A stretch of 50,548 nucleotides of DNA from JBDROX01 sp043809645 (GCA_043809645.1 JBDROX010000008.1:1-50548); one strand, 5' to 3'; positions 20,337 to 28,850 are shown, numbered from the stretch's first letter. The notes: generated by a model not told the origin, from the sequence alone. A program made the numbers and translations.

Positions 20337-20409
20337 CCCCGACGTTCCTTGTTCCGTAGAGCAGCAACGTCAGGGGATCTCCTTGGGTATGTCGCGTAGC
20401 ACTCGACAT
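20337..20409. repeat. two inverted repeats after the small membrane protein gene
   Basis: CCCCGACGTT (20337-20346) pairs with AACGTC-A-GGGG (20366-20376). ATGTCG (20389-20394) pairs with CGACAT (20404-20409). Neither has a T-run on the strand of the nearby gene. Confidence 0.45.
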
Positions 20410-20646
20410 CTATATATTGCGTGTTTCATCTCCTTTTGGGGGTGTTCGCACTAACATGGAAAGTGCAAGTATGAGCATGGTCAGAGAAGTTCCCATGCCA
20501 TATTTGGCGCTAGACATGAGTTCTTCTGCAGAAGTGAAGTAGGCGACTGCCCAGAGAAGGGCAGAGGCCAAAAACGCGAAAGCGCAAATAAGGAAGAAGG
20601 TGTGCTTCCAGCTATGGTTGCTTCGTTCTGTTTTTTCATCAGCCAT
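20410..20646 (-). CDS. small two-helix membrane protein
   Basis: No family is recognised. The 78-residue protein has two hydrophobic helices, near residues 15-38 and 47-66, with a charged head (MADEKTERSNHSWK) and a charged tail. It is accepted as real because GAGGAG (20654-20659) stands seven bases before the ATG and an extended -10 box (TG-T-TATAAT) lies about 40 bases further upstream. It belongs to the same strong-Shine-Dalgarno group as the genes at 9457, 16380, 24749 and 42157. Confidence 0.65.
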   Translation of the reverse strand: MADEKTERSNHSWKHTFFLICAFAFLASALLWAVAYFTSAEELMSSAKYGMGTSLTMLILALSMLVRTPPKGDETRNI

Positions 20647-20705
20647 TTTATTGCTCCTCGCAGGGGGGTCTTTTCTTTGGAAAAGAACTAAAATTATTAT
20701 AACAC

Positions 20706-20728
20706 AAAAAACACCGAGAAGGTGCTTT
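20706..20728 (-). terminator. terminator after xth
   Basis: On the minus strand AAGCACC-TTCTC-GGTGTTTTTT forms a short stem followed by a T-run, downstream of the xth stop and the large inverted repeat. Confidence 0.6.
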
Positions 20729-20738
20729 ATTCTAAATT

Positions 20739-20851
20739 ACGTCATCTTGAGCGAAGAGAGTGAGTCCTCGAGTGAACGATGTCGAAAGATCTCATAAGAC
20801 AAAAAACGATGTAAGCCCGATGAGATCCTTCGACTCCGCTCAGGATGACGT
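20739..20851. repeat. large inverted repeat with the CCTTCGACTCCGCTCAGG motif
   Basis: The outer arms ACGTCATCTTGAGCG (20739-20753) and CGCTCAGGATGACGT (20837-20851) pair with one wobble. The inner arms GTCGAAAGATCTCA (20781-20794) and TGAGATCCTTCGAC (20821-20834) also pair. The loop is 26 bases. The right arm matches a repeat family known from many bacterial intergenic regions. It sits six bases after the xth stop. Confidence 0.8.
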
Positions 20852-20856
20852 GCGTG

Positions 20857-21648
20857 TCAAATCGTCATCTTCACTCCCACTGGACAATGGTCCGACCCTT
20901 CTACTTTGTCCCAAATAAACGCTTTCTCAATGCGTTTTTTTAATTTCTTTGAAGTTACAACATAATCAATGCGCCACCCAACATTTCTCGCTCTTGCATT
21001 AAATCGCCATGACCACCAGGAGTACTGAATTTTCTCAGGGTGCAGAGTTCGGAACGTATCAATCATATTTTTTTTCAAAAACAAATCAAAAGATTCTCGC
21101 TCTTCTGGGAGAAATCCTGGATTTTGGATATTTGCCTTTGGATTTGCAAGGTCAGTTTCTGTGTGCGCAACGTTGAGATCTCCCATGAGAATGACTGGTT
21201 TTTTCTTTTCAAGTTTTTTGACAAGACCCCAGACTTTTTTATTAAACTCAAGCTTGAATGGGAGCCTCGAAAGATCGTGTCTGGTATGTGGAAAGTATGT
21301 ATTTACGAGATAGAAATCTTTAAATTCCAGTGTCTGTACTCTTCCTTCGCTGTCAAATTCTTTTTTCCCAACACCATTTTTTACAGATAGCACAGGATAT
21401 TTTTTTAAAAAAGAATGTTTTATAAATATCGCTGTACCAGCATATCCCGGGCGCTCGGCAGAGTTCCAGAATTCTTCGTATAGTTTGAAATCGAAGTTTT
21501 CCTTTGCTCTTCCAGCATCATGAATTTTTACTTCTTGGAGTCCGAGAATGTCGGGTTTTTTTATATCCAAAAAGTCAGCAAAACCCTTACGCAATGTTGC
21601 TCGAATACCGTTGACATTCCATGATACGATTGTCGCTGTTTTTGACAT
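20857..21648 (-). CDS. xth: exodeoxyribonuclease III / AP endonuclease
   Basis: ExoIII-family enzymes cut DNA 5' of abasic sites in base-excision repair. The 263-residue protein is of normal length with every family block: SWNVNGIRA near residue 8, ILGLQEVKI near residue 35, a catalytic GDLNVAHTETDLANPKAN near residues 150-167, a segment reading YSWWSWRFNARARNVGWRIDYVV near residues 208-230, and GSDHCPVGV at the end with the catalytic Asp-His pair. The start ATG at 21648 has no clear Shine-Dalgarno sequence; a TTCACCTAA-type repeat occupies the upstream spacer. Confidence 0.96.
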   Translation of the reverse strand: MSKTATIVSWNVNGIRATLRKGFADFLDIKKPDILGLQEVKIHDAGRAKENFDFKLYEEFWNSAERPGYAGTAIFIKHSFLKKYPVLSVKNGVGKKEFDSEGRVQTLEFKDFYLVNTYFPHTRHDLSRLPFKLEFNKKVWGLVKKLEKKKPVILMGDLNVAHTETDLANPKANIQNPGFLPEERESFDLFLKKNMIDTFRTLHPEKIQYSWWSWRFNARARNVGWRIDYVVTSKKLKKRIEKAFIWDKVEGSDHCPVGVKMTI

Positions 21649-21655
21649 AGTTTAT

Positions 21656-21693
21656 AAATTCACCTAACTCATCTAATTCACCTAATTTCTAAT
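21656..21693. repeat. short direct repeat, TTCACCTAA units, upstream of xth
   Basis: Three near copies (TTCACCTAAC, TCATCTAA, TTCACCTAA) then TTTCTAAT. It is the same repeat as at 7646-7674 upstream of ruvC. Relative to its nearest gene (xth, minus strand) it lies on the opposite strand. Confidence 0.65.
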
Positions 21694-21819
21694 CAAATTC
21701 AAAATTACTTGACCTTGCACATTTTATTTTGCTGAATTGTAAATTACGTAATTATATATTTTCATTGAGTTCTTTCATTATAACACCAATGAGTGTGTTT
21801 TTGTCCACAGTACATGGCA

Positions 21820-21847
21820 TTGCAAAGAGTGACAAATATGATATATT
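21820..21847 (+). promoter_or_regulatory. probable promoter of the acidic protein-glpX-aldolase run
   Basis: TTGCAA (21820-21825), 16 bases, TATATT (21842-21847). The ATG follows 33 bases later. Confidence 0.5.
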
Positions 21848-21879
21848 CATTTTGAAATAAAAAATAATAACAAATTCCT

Positions 21880-22194
21880 ATGGAGGAAGACCATTTTACC
21901 CAAACAAAGACAACTGTCCTATCGCACATCGAGAGAACATTTGAAGAAATAGAGAAAGAACTATCGATTTCACATCAGGAGAAGTACGCGCTCCTCGAGG
22001 ATGCATTCGAAAATGCATCTGACGCTGATGAGTTGCGTGTGGCCTTTGACCAGTGGTATAGTGAACATGCAGAGGATGTTGGATTTGAGGAAGAGGCTCA
22101 TGAACTCTGGGATCAGGCACTCGCAAGTGCAGATGACGATGAATTTTTTGATGACGACGAAGAGGAAGAGGATAACGATGAGGATGGTATTTAA
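21880..22194 (+). CDS. small acidic protein of unknown function
   Basis: No family is recognised. The 104-residue protein is mostly helical in appearance (FEEIEKELSISHQEKYALLEDAFENA) and ends in a very acidic tail with more than 15 Asp or Glu in the last 25 residues. It opens the run that continues 19 bases later with glpX. There is no clear Shine-Dalgarno sequence before ATG 21880. The codon pattern and operon position support a real gene. Confidence 0.7.
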   Translation: MEEDHFTQTKTTVLSHIERTFEEIEKELSISHQEKYALLEDAFENASDADELRVAFDQWYSEHAEDVGFEEEAHELWDQALASADDDEFFDDDEEEEDNDEDGI

Positions 22195-22212
22195 TTTTTC
22201 TAACAACAGAAT

Positions 22213-23178
22213 ATGGATAGAAATCTCGCTCTGGAATTCGTGCGTGTGACAGAAGCTGCAGCTATTTCTGCTGCACAATGGATGGGGCGAGGAGAGAGAA
22301 AAAAGGCAGACGGTGCTGCAGTCGATGCCATGCGAAGCCGATTTCATGATATAGAATTTTCTGGAAAAGTTGTTATCGGGGAAGGAACAAAAGATGATGC
22401 ACCAGAATTATATATTGGAGAAAAACTTGGGACAGGAAATGGGCTTGAGCTTGACATTGCCGTTGATCCACTTGAATGCACTGATTCTGTTGCAAACGGC
22501 GCACCAAATGCGATTTCTGTCATTGCTACGGGAGCCAAAGGCTCTCTTTTTCATGCGCCAGATACCTACATGCACAAGATTGCTTGTGGTCCAAAGGCAA
22601 AAGAGGTCATCGATCTCGATGCTTCTGTTGAAGAAAATATTGGGCGTGTGGCAGAAAAGCTTCAGAAAGATATTGGCGAGATGGTTCTCATCGCGCTAGA
22701 TCGTGAGTATAACAGAGAGACGATTGAAGAAATTCGCCGCGTCGGTGCTCGTGTCCGTCTCATTTCAGATGGCGATGTTGCCGGGGCGATTGCTACCTGT
22801 CTGCCAGATTCCGGCATTGATTTGCTCATCCAGAGAGGGGCAAGCGCAGAGGGTGTGCTTGCGGCGACGGCGATCAAATGTCTCGGTGGTGATTTCCAGG
22901 GACGACTCGCACCAAAAGATGACGAGCACCTGCAAAGAATCAAAGATATGGGGATTGAGGATGTACATCGCAAACTCACGTTGGATGACCTGGTTGGCAG
23001 TGATGTGGCGACCTTTACGGCCACAGGAGTCATTGATGGTCCATTGCTTAGAGGTGTTCGGTATACTGCAGATTATTGCATGACGCACAGCGTTGTGATG
23101 CGAGTGAAGAGCGGGACAATTCGTTTTCTCGAAACACATCATAGAATTGATACTCATTTTAAAGAACACTATGTCTAA
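22213..23178 (+). CDS. glpX: fructose-1,6-bisphosphatase class II (GlpX)
   Basis: GlpX removes the 1-phosphate from fructose-1,6-bisphosphate, the committed step of gluconeogenesis. The 321-residue protein aligns along the family: AQWMGRGERKKADGAAVDAMR near residues 21-41, VVIGEGTKDDAPELYIGEKLG near residues 53-73, then AVDPLECTDSVANG near residue 82, HAPDTYMHKIACGP near residue 116 and ISDGDVAGAIATCLP near residue 183. One oddity is DPLECT, where the family normally has DPIEGT, a Gly-to-Cys change beside the metal site. The following aldolase overlaps its stop by eight bases, so the two are coupled. Confidence 0.93.
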   Translation: MDRNLALEFVRVTEAAAISAAQWMGRGERKKADGAAVDAMRSRFHDIEFSGKVVIGEGTKDDAPELYIGEKLGTGNGLELDIAVDPLECTDSVANGAPNAISVIATGAKGSLFHAPDTYMHKIACGPKAKEVIDLDASVEENIGRVAEKLQKDIGEMVLIALDREYNRETIEEIRRVGARVRLISDGDVAGAIATCLPDSGIDLLIQRGASAEGVLAATAIKCLGGDFQGRLAPKDDEHLQRIKDMGIEDVHRKLTLDDLVGSDVATFTATGVIDGPLLRGVRYTADYCMTHSVVMRVKSGTIRFLETHHRIDTHFKEHYV

Positions 23179-24583
23179 TCCACTCTACAAAGGCATTCAA
23201 TCGCCCGAAGAGCTTCGTTCACTTGTTGCGACGGTTTGTTCACTCGATGGTGATTCCGTTGCAAGTATTATTGATGAAGAAGTATTAAAAAATGAGTTTA
23301 TCTATACACTTCAGTTTAATGCATCTGTGAATGAAAATGAAGAAGTAAAACATGCTGCACAGCAGTGGATTTTTGCGATTGCAGACGCGATGAATATTAC
23401 CTCAGGATCAAATCATGAATTTTACCTTGAAAAACAACAAGGGAAGCATCAATTTTTTACTGTGCCGGCAGTCAATTCACGCATGGTTACATTTCACACA
23501 ATTCGGGCAGCACTGAGATCTGCAGAAGCTCTCGAGATTCCCCATATCATTTTTGAACTTGCACTCAGCGAGGTCGGGTATACTGGCCAGCAAAAGGATG
23601 AATACGCCGCGCTTGTAAAGGCCGCATACATTTCGTTGGGATTGTCAGAAAGGACAGTATATCTCCAGGCAGATCATTACCAGCTCGATCCAAAGAAATA
23701 TGCTGAGGATGCCGACGCAGAAATGAAACGAATTCAAGACGCAATTACGTTTGCGCTTGAACATGGTGTGTATAATATCGACATCGACTCATCGAAGTTT
23801 GAAACAGCTAATTCCAACAAAACAGATAGGGAAAATCAGGCAGAAAATGCCAGGTTGACTGCCACGCTCCTTCACTTCATCAGAAATTATGAAAGCGAGC
23901 ATGAGTTGCCATGTACGGTAAGCGTCGGTGGCGAGGTTGGCGAGGTTGGTGGCGAGAACACACGCTATCCACAAGTGAATGCATACCTCGAGCTTATCAA
24001 AGAAGAAATGGAACGACTGGGTTCAGATCAATTTGTCGGACTGGATAAAGTCAGTATTAACGTCGGCAGTGCTCACGGTGGCGTGCTTGGGCCTGACGGC
24101 CAGCCTCTTGACTCCATTCCGCTCGATTTCACTGCACACCATGATCTCTATATGATGGCAAAGGATCCAATGAGCGAGCGAGAGCATGTTATTAGTGTCC
24201 AGCATGGGGCATCGACATTGCCAAAACATTATTTTCCACTCTTTCCGGCAATGCATGTGGCAGAGATTCATCTTGCCACCGGATTCCAAAATGTTGTATG
24301 GGAGACGCTCGAAAAAAAAGACACACAATTATTTGAAACTATGAAATCGGAAGTGATGAATCGATGTGGAGAAAAAGTGGCTGCGCACGAAACAGAGGCT
24401 ATTGGATTTATGAAAGAGCGAAAGCGTGTGACGGAGTTTTTCAAGCGGGATTTGCTTTTATCAAATTCAATAGAGGCAATCGAACAGGCGCTTGAGAATG
24501 AGTTTGCAGAGATATTTCATTCGCTTTATACACTTCTCCTCCCAAAGCGTGGTATTCAAGTTTCAGAAGAGCGGGAAGATTAG
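23171..24583 (+). CDS. divergent class II fructose-bisphosphate aldolase-like protein
   Basis: The 470-residue protein carries class II aldolase landmarks: LQADHYQLDP near residue 172 (metal-binding His, catalytic Asp), NIDIDSSKFE near residue 205, VSVGGEVGEVGGENTRYP near residues 250-267, SINVGSAHGGVLGPDG near residue 296 and VISVQHGASTLP near residue 343. It is longer and more divergent than standard FbaA. Beside glpX it most simply makes fructose-1,6-bisphosphate from triose phosphates, but a tagatose-bisphosphate-type aldolase cannot be excluded. I chose ATG 23171 because it overlaps the glpX stop as ATGTCTAA, giving tight coupling. Confidence 0.8.
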   Translation: MSNPLYKGIQSPEELRSLVATVCSLDGDSVASIIDEEVLKNEFIYTLQFNASVNENEEVKHAAQQWIFAIADAMNITSGSNHEFYLEKQQGKHQFFTVPAVNSRMVTFHTIRAALRSAEALEIPHIIFELALSEVGYTGQQKDEYAALVKAAYISLGLSERTVYLQADHYQLDPKKYAEDADAEMKRIQDAITFALEHGVYNIDIDSSKFETANSNKTDRENQAENARLTATLLHFIRNYESEHELPCTVSVGGEVGEVGGENTRYPQVNAYLELIKEEMERLGSDQFVGLDKVSINVGSAHGGVLGPDGQPLDSIPLDFTAHHDLYMMAKDPMSEREHVISVQHGASTLPKHYFPLFPAMHVAEIHLATGFQNVVWETLEKKDTQLFETMKSEVMNRCGEKVAAHETEAIGFMKERKRVTEFFKRDLLLSNSIEAIEQALENEFAEIFHSLYTLLLPKRGIQVSEERED

Positions 24584-24658
24584 TGTCTTGAGTTTTTATT
24601 ATAAAAATGCGGATTATCTAGACAATCTTGTATAGTGTGTTGTTGAAACATTGTGTTT

Positions 24659-24687
24659 AATTCCTGCCCTCACGCAGGAATTTTTTA
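24659..24687 (+). terminator. terminator of the glpX-aldolase unit
   Basis: AATTCCTGC pairs perfectly with GCAGGAATT around CCTCAC, then a T-run. Confidence 0.9.
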
Positions 24688-24689
24688 TC

Positions 24690-24718
24690 TTGACCAAAAA
24701 TAAAAAACATGCTACGTT
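24690..24718 (+). promoter_or_regulatory. probable promoter of the sugar kinase gene
   Basis: TTGACC (24690-24695), 17 bases, TACGTT (24713-24718), directly after the preceding terminator. Confidence 0.5.
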
Positions 24719-24748
24719 TTTTATCAGACGTCTTTTTCAGGAGGATTC

Positions 24749-25741
24749 ATGAAAATAAGTGCACTCCCTGATTTCGGGGGGATCCCTGTTTTCGTCGTCG
24801 GGGATACGATACTCGATGTGTGGACGCACGGGGAGGCCTATCGGCCTTCACCGGAAGACATTGGGGCACAGTGCTACAGAGTAGATCGAAGTGAAAGTGT
24901 GCCGGGCGGAGCAGGCTCCACTGCGCGGGTCATACGAGCGCTTGGGGGGGTGCCGACCATCTTCGGTGTCTGCGGGACAGGACACGGCCTTCATCAGTTG
25001 CGACAGGCACTGGACTGTTATGGTCTGAGAGCAGAACTCGCGCCAGATACTTCGCGGCCTACAACAAGGAAGGAACGTTTTTGTGAGGAGGGCTCTCAGC
25101 GCCAGCTCCTTGTGGTGGAACACCAGAGTCGTCGGGAGATTGATTCACCGATCGAGATCCAGCTCCTGGCGAAACTCAATAGTCAGTCCAAGCCTGCTGT
25201 TCTAGTCGTCACTGACCAGGATAGAGGAGTCGTGACCTCGACAATTGCGCGCGGACTGTCGAAGTACTCACGAGACCAAGCAATTCCACTCATTGTCGAT
25301 GGGCGTGAACGCCCAATCGGGTGGTATGTACAGAATTTCCCATATCTTTTCCTCATCACCCCGAATGTCCGAGAGGCAGAGGTGATGATGGAGCGTGCTC
25401 TCCCAAATCTTGATGCTGTTCAGCACGCTGGGCGCGAGATGAAGGAGCTACTCGGGTGCAATGTTCTGATCACTATGTCCGAAGACGGTGCGTACCTCTT
25501 CGATACGGAAGGGGACTGTTATAGACAGCCCGCACTCAACGGCAGACCCCTCTGCGTTTCGGGTGCTGGTGACACGCTCGTTGCTACCATCGCCCTGTGC
25601 ATCGCCGCTGGCATGAGCTTGCGCGATGCATGCGAGGTTGGGCAATATGCCACGGCTCTCAACGTGGCCAAAGAGGGGACGTCTTCGATCACCTGGGATG
25701 AGCTCAGTGCAGCCCTTCTGGGGGAAGGTCTGCCACACTAA
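24749..25741 (+). CDS. PfkB-family kinase, HldE/RfaE1-like
   Basis: The 330-residue protein resembles the kinase half of HldE, which phosphorylates heptose-7-phosphate at C1. Matching blocks are FVVGDTILDVWTHGEAYRPS near residues 15-34, a segment ending VPGGAGSTARVIRALGG near residues 50-67, TPNVREAEVMM near residue 208, and the PfkB signature VSGAGDTLVATIALCIAAGM near residues 270-289, whose GAGD holds the catalytic Asp. The nucleotidyltransferase half is absent, so it resembles HldA/RfaE1. The start is firm: AGGAGG five bases before the ATG. The gene is visibly more GC-rich than its neighbours and has its own promoter and terminator, which suggests acquisition by transfer. Confidence 0.8.
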   Translation: MKISALPDFGGIPVFVVGDTILDVWTHGEAYRPSPEDIGAQCYRVDRSESVPGGAGSTARVIRALGGVPTIFGVCGTGHGLHQLRQALDCYGLRAELAPDTSRPTTRKERFCEEGSQRQLLVVEHQSRREIDSPIEIQLLAKLNSQSKPAVLVVTDQDRGVVTSTIARGLSKYSRDQAIPLIVDGRERPIGWYVQNFPYLFLITPNVREAEVMMERALPNLDAVQHAGREMKELLGCNVLITMSEDGAYLFDTEGDCYRQPALNGRPLCVSGAGDTLVATIALCIAAGMSLRDACEVGQYATALNVAKEGTSSITWDELSAALLGEGLPH

Positions 25742-25748
25742 TCCCAAT

Positions 25749-25782
25749 AGAACCAACTCTTCGGAGTTGGTTCTTGTTTTTT
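25749..25782 (+). terminator. strong terminator of the sugar kinase gene
   Basis: AGAACCAACTC-TTCG-GAGTTGGTTCT is a perfect 11-bp stem with a stable TTCG tetraloop, followed by TGTTTTTT. Confidence 0.95.
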
Positions 25783-25815
25783 GTTTGTGGTACGAAATTT
25801 GTACACGTAGTGTCG

Positions 25816-26583
25816 TTATTCTTTTAGTGTATTGTAGAGATGGGCATTTGATGCCACTATCCTCATAATGTCAGGTGCTGTTTTTTGTGAGATGTGTTCC
25901 CCATTACTCTTGGTGCATTTTCCGCCAGCCTCTTCTACAAGTAATGTTGCTGCGGCGATATCGAGAAATGTTGTATCGAGTTTACAAAAATCCAGGTCAC
26001 CTTTTGCTACACGACAGAGTTCAAAAACAGTGGAACTGAGATATCTCAGTTTACTGACCCTTTCCCCAAAATACATGAGTTCTTTAAGTCCTTGTTTCCT
26101 GTGTTCATCATTTCTCGACCAAAACTCAATTGCGCACACACTGTCCTCTAGTTTTTTGGTCGTGCTTACTGATATTTTTTTATCATTGCAAAAAGCACCT
26201 TTTGCTTTTTCTGCATAAAAAAGTTCATTTGTTTTTGGAATATAGACAACTCCGAGAATTATCTCATTATTTTTTGAGAGGGCAATTGAAACTGAATAGA
26301 GTGGAATATTATGGATGAAGTTCGTCGTTCCATCGATTGGGTCAACTACCCAAACGTACTCGTTTTCGACATTACTTTTGCCAGTTTCTTCTCCCCAAAA
26401 GCCATGTTCAGGAAATGTTTCAAGAATAATTTTTTTGATCTCTTCTTCTGCCTCTTTGTCTGCTTTTGTGACGAAGTCTTTTTTACTTTTTTGCTCTATT
26501 TTAGAAGAATCAAGATTGCCAAAATATTTTTCTGTTATATTGCCAGCTTTTTTTGCTGCTTTTTTTGCCACTTGTAAGAACAT
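25816..26583 (-). CDS. inositol monophosphatase-family protein
   Basis: The 255-residue protein has the family metal-binding motifs: DFVTKADKEAEEEI near residue 36, FWGEETG near residue 61 (usual form GEE), WVVDPIDGTTNFIHN near residue 77 (full signature), and LDIAAATLLVEEAGG near residues 207-221, which supplies the last Asp. The usual W of PWDIAA is replaced (TTFLDIAAA). Substrates in this family include inositol phosphates, fructose-1,6-bisphosphate and PAPS, and the sequence does not decide. It is on its own on the minus strand, convergent with the sugar kinase gene. Confidence 0.9.
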   Translation of the reverse strand: MFLQVAKKAAKKAGNITEKYFGNLDSSKIEQKSKKDFVTKADKEAEEEIKKIILETFPEHGFWGEETGKSNVENEYVWVVDPIDGTTNFIHNIPLYSVSIALSKNNEIILGVVYIPKTNELFYAEKAKGAFCNDKKISVSTTKKLEDSVCAIEFWSRNDEHRKQGLKELMYFGERVSKLRYLSSTVFELCRVAKGDLDFCKLDTTFLDIAAATLLVEEAGGKCTKSNGEHISQKTAPDIMRIVASNAHLYNTLKE

Positions 26584-26685
26584 AGGTATATATATTATTC
26601 TAGTGAAATTTTAGCACAATATAGCAAAAAATGGTATATATTTGGATATATCTTTCATTTATCCACATGAATTGTCGAAAAAAAG

Positions 26686-26713
26686 TTGACAGTTTTTTTT
26701 ATTGTGTTAAGCT
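26686..26713 (+). promoter_or_regulatory. probable promoter of the trmB-glm operon
   Basis: TTGACA (26686-26691), 16 bases, TAAGCT (26708-26713). The start codon at 26729 lies only 15 bases after the -10 box, so the message would be nearly leaderless. Confidence 0.5.
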
Positions 26714-26728
26714 TAGCTATGCATAAAT

Positions 26729-27463
26729 ATGCAAATTGAAACACTCAAAAAATTAGATTTTACTGACAAAACAGCAAAGGTCTACCTTGCTCTTCTTCAG
26801 CTTGGTCCCAGTAGTGTAAGAGGTCTGGCTGATTTTTGTTCATTAAATCGAGGAACAACATATGACTCACTCAAGTGGCTGCAGGAAAATGGTGTTGTTA
26901 GTTTTTATAAAAAAGAAAGCAAACAACATTTTGTAGCAGAGCATCCAGAAAAGCTCCATGAGCTTGTGAGGCAAAGAGAAGTCAGGTTAAGTCAAGCAGA
27001 TTCAGAACTTTCGGATATGATTCCAGAACTTCAGGCACTCCATGCTCGTGGTGGTGAGAGACCTATTGCGCGCTACTTCGATTCCTCGAGCCTGCATGAA
27101 ATCCTCCAAGATGTGCTCGATGTTTGTGAACAAGACGAGAAAGCGGCGTATCGTATTTATTCTGCAGCCGGTGTTCGGGAATTTTTGTATGATAGTTTTC
27201 CAACCTTCAGTGATGCAAGGATCGCAAAAGGAGTGGGTGTTAGGGTAATTGCAATTGGTGATGGTGGGGAGCTCCGCGGTCTCGATGAGAGAAAGTGGCT
27301 CAAGAATTCTGACGACACATTAACATTTATTATTATTTATCCTGGGAAAACTGCATATATTTCACTGAATGCAAAAGGCAAACCAGTTGGTGTTGTTATA
27401 GAAAATGAAGGAATTTATAAGACTGAAAGGCAAATATTTGATTCACTTTGGGAAACACTATAA
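26729..27463 (+). CDS. TrmB-family transcription regulator
   Basis: The 244-residue protein begins with a winged helix-turn-helix (ETLKKLDFTDKTAKVYLALLQLGPSS, then LADFCSLNRGTTYDSLKWLQENGVV, residues 4-56) of the TrmB type. A coiled linker follows (LVRQREVRLSQADSELSDMIPEL), then a C-terminal region like the PLD-like or sensor part of short bacterial TrmB proteins. TrmB regulators in archaea bind sugars. It is the first gene of a seven-gene run that makes amino-sugar precursors, so regulation of that pathway, perhaps by a sugar phosphate, is the natural guess. Three bases separate it from the next gene. Confidence 0.85.
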   Translation: MQIETLKKLDFTDKTAKVYLALLQLGPSSVRGLADFCSLNRGTTYDSLKWLQENGVVSFYKKESKQHFVAEHPEKLHELVRQREVRLSQADSELSDMIPELQALHARGGERPIARYFDSSSLHEILQDVLDVCEQDEKAAYRIYSAAGVREFLYDSFPTFSDARIAKGVGVRVIAIGDGGELRGLDERKWLKNSDDTLTFIIIYPGKTAYISLNAKGKPVGVVIENEGIYKTERQIFDSLWETL

Positions 27464-27466
27464 CTT

Positions 27467-28102
27467 ATGTTTATTTTTGATTTGGATTACACATTGTATC
27501 GCACAGACCTTGTTGTTCGAGACATGAAGCAGATTTTTCTAGGATTTGGTATTGATGAATCTCTTTTTCTTTCTTCGTATAGAGAAACAATCAACTGGAG
27601 TGGAAAAGGGTATGGGTTTGACTATTCGTTCGAGAAGCACATCACCTTTTTGCAAAAGTTGGGGATTATAATCAATATGAAAGATTCTGTCAAAAAGCTT
27701 GAGACCTGCATAAAGAAAGAGTACCTATGTGAAGATGCTATTTCTTTTTTGCAGTTTTTAAAAATATATGATGATCCAATTGTTCTTCTTACGGCTGGGA
27801 ATCCTGATTTTCAGAAAATGAAAGTTAAGAAGATTGGTCTGGAAGCATATATCGACCATGCATACTATTTACACGGAAACAAGGATTTATTTATCAGAGA
27901 TATGCTCGACCATGAAAAAAGAATTATTTTTATCAACGACAATCATAAAGAGAATGCCATGGTGCAAGAAATTTCAGACGCAGTCGTTGTCATTGGAAAA
28001 CGAAATCCAATAAAATACTTTGTGGAAGGGCAGGGCGTTGGTAATATTCCATATTTTGATACACTCAAAGAAATAGAATTATATGTTCGGGAACGAATAT
28101 AA
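27467..28102 (+). CDS. HAD-superfamily hydrolase
   Basis: The 211-residue protein has the HAD motifs: FIFDLDYTLYRTD at residues 2-14 (nucleophile and acid/base Asp), VLLTAGN near residue 106 (motif II Thr), MKVKKIG near residue 117 (Lys), and IIFINDNHKEN near residue 147, a weak motif IV with one Asp where two are usual. The substrate is unknown. It overlaps the GlmU gene by 20 bases. Being second in the amino-sugar operon, a sugar-phosphate phosphatase is possible, but nothing in the sequence settles it. Confidence 0.8.
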   Translation: MFIFDLDYTLYRTDLVVRDMKQIFLGFGIDESLFLSSYRETINWSGKGYGFDYSFEKHITFLQKLGIIINMKDSVKKLETCIKKEYLCEDAISFLQFLKIYDDPIVLLTAGNPDFQKMKVKKIGLEAYIDHAYYLHGNKDLFIRDMLDHEKRIIFINDNHKENAMVQEISDAVVVIGKRNPIKYFVEGQGVGNIPYFDTLKEIELYVRERI

Positions 28103-28850
28103 AAATGTCGGCGTTATCGTGCTTGTTGCTGGCCGAGGGACACGTCTCGGGTGCGTTGATTACCCAAAGGTTATGCTTGAAGTTGGAGGAAAGCCGATGG
28201 TGAGTTATGTTGTGGAGACGCTCAAACATCTTGGATTTTCAAGAGAACAAATTTGCCTAGTAGTTGGATTTCAGAAACAGGTGGTTATGGATTATTTTGG
28301 CAACAGTGTGATCTATGCGCATCAAGATGAGCAGCTTGGAACAGGTCACGCTGTATTAGTCGCAAAGTCGCAGATGAAGAGGTTTAGCCACATCCTTGTT
28401 CTCTATGGCGATATGCCTTTTCTTTCTGAATATTCTGTAAAAAAAATGATTAGTCGACACACAGAAGAAGACGCTGTACTTACGCAGACCACGGTTAGGG
28501 TTCCTGACTTTTCAAGAAATAATGAACCATTCTCACATTATGGAAGGATTGTCCGTGGTGGCCATGGGCAAATACTTAAAAGTGTTGAGGAGAAGGACGC
28601 GTCAGAAGAAGAAAAGCGCATTTTGGAATTGAATACTGGATATATTTGTGCAAGATCAGACTGGCTCTGGAAGTCACTTGATGAAATAGAAAATACGAAT
28701 GCTCAGAATGAGTACTATTTGACTGATTTGCTTGAGATTGCTGTAAATCAAGGCCACTCTGTTGGTTCTGTTCAAATAGAGTCGAGAGAAGCCCTGGGAA
28801 TCAATACAAAAGGAGATCTTGAAGAGGCAGGACAAAAAAATATTCAATAA
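28083..28850 (+). CDS. glmU: UDP-GlcNAc pyrophosphorylase domain of GlmU, without the acetyltransferase half
   Basis: The enzyme joins UTP and GlcNAc-1-phosphate to give UDP-GlcNAc. The 255-residue protein contains the nucleotidyltransferase motif VLVAGRGTRLGCVDYPKVML near residues 13-32, then VGGKPMVSYVVETL, HQDEQLGTGHAVLVAK near residue 79, LYGDMPFLS near residue 104, a segment reading ELNTGYICARSDWLWKSLDEIENTNAQNEYYLTD near residues 182-215, and GINTKGDLEEA near the end. Full GlmU is about 450 residues with a C-terminal left-handed beta helix that acetylates glucosamine-1-phosphate; that domain is wholly missing. The next genes include glmS and a GNAT that could replace the missing acetylation. 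Confidence 0.88.
   Translation: MFGNEYKNVGVIVLVAGRGTRLGCVDYPKVMLEVGGKPMVSYVVETLKHLGFSREQICLVVGFQKQVVMDYFGNSVIYAHQDEQLGTGHAVLVAKSQMKRFSHILVLYGDMPFLSEYSVKKMISRHTEEDAVLTQTTVRVPDFSRNNEPFSHYGRIVRGGHGQILKSVEEKDASEEEKRILELNTGYICARSDWLWKSLDEIENTNAQNEYYLTDLLEIAVNQGHSVGSVQIESREALGINTKGDLEEAGQKNIQ

Noticed and set aside
24749..25741. Full bifunctional HldE
   Set aside because: Only the kinase domain is present; the frame ends before any nucleotidyltransferase motif.
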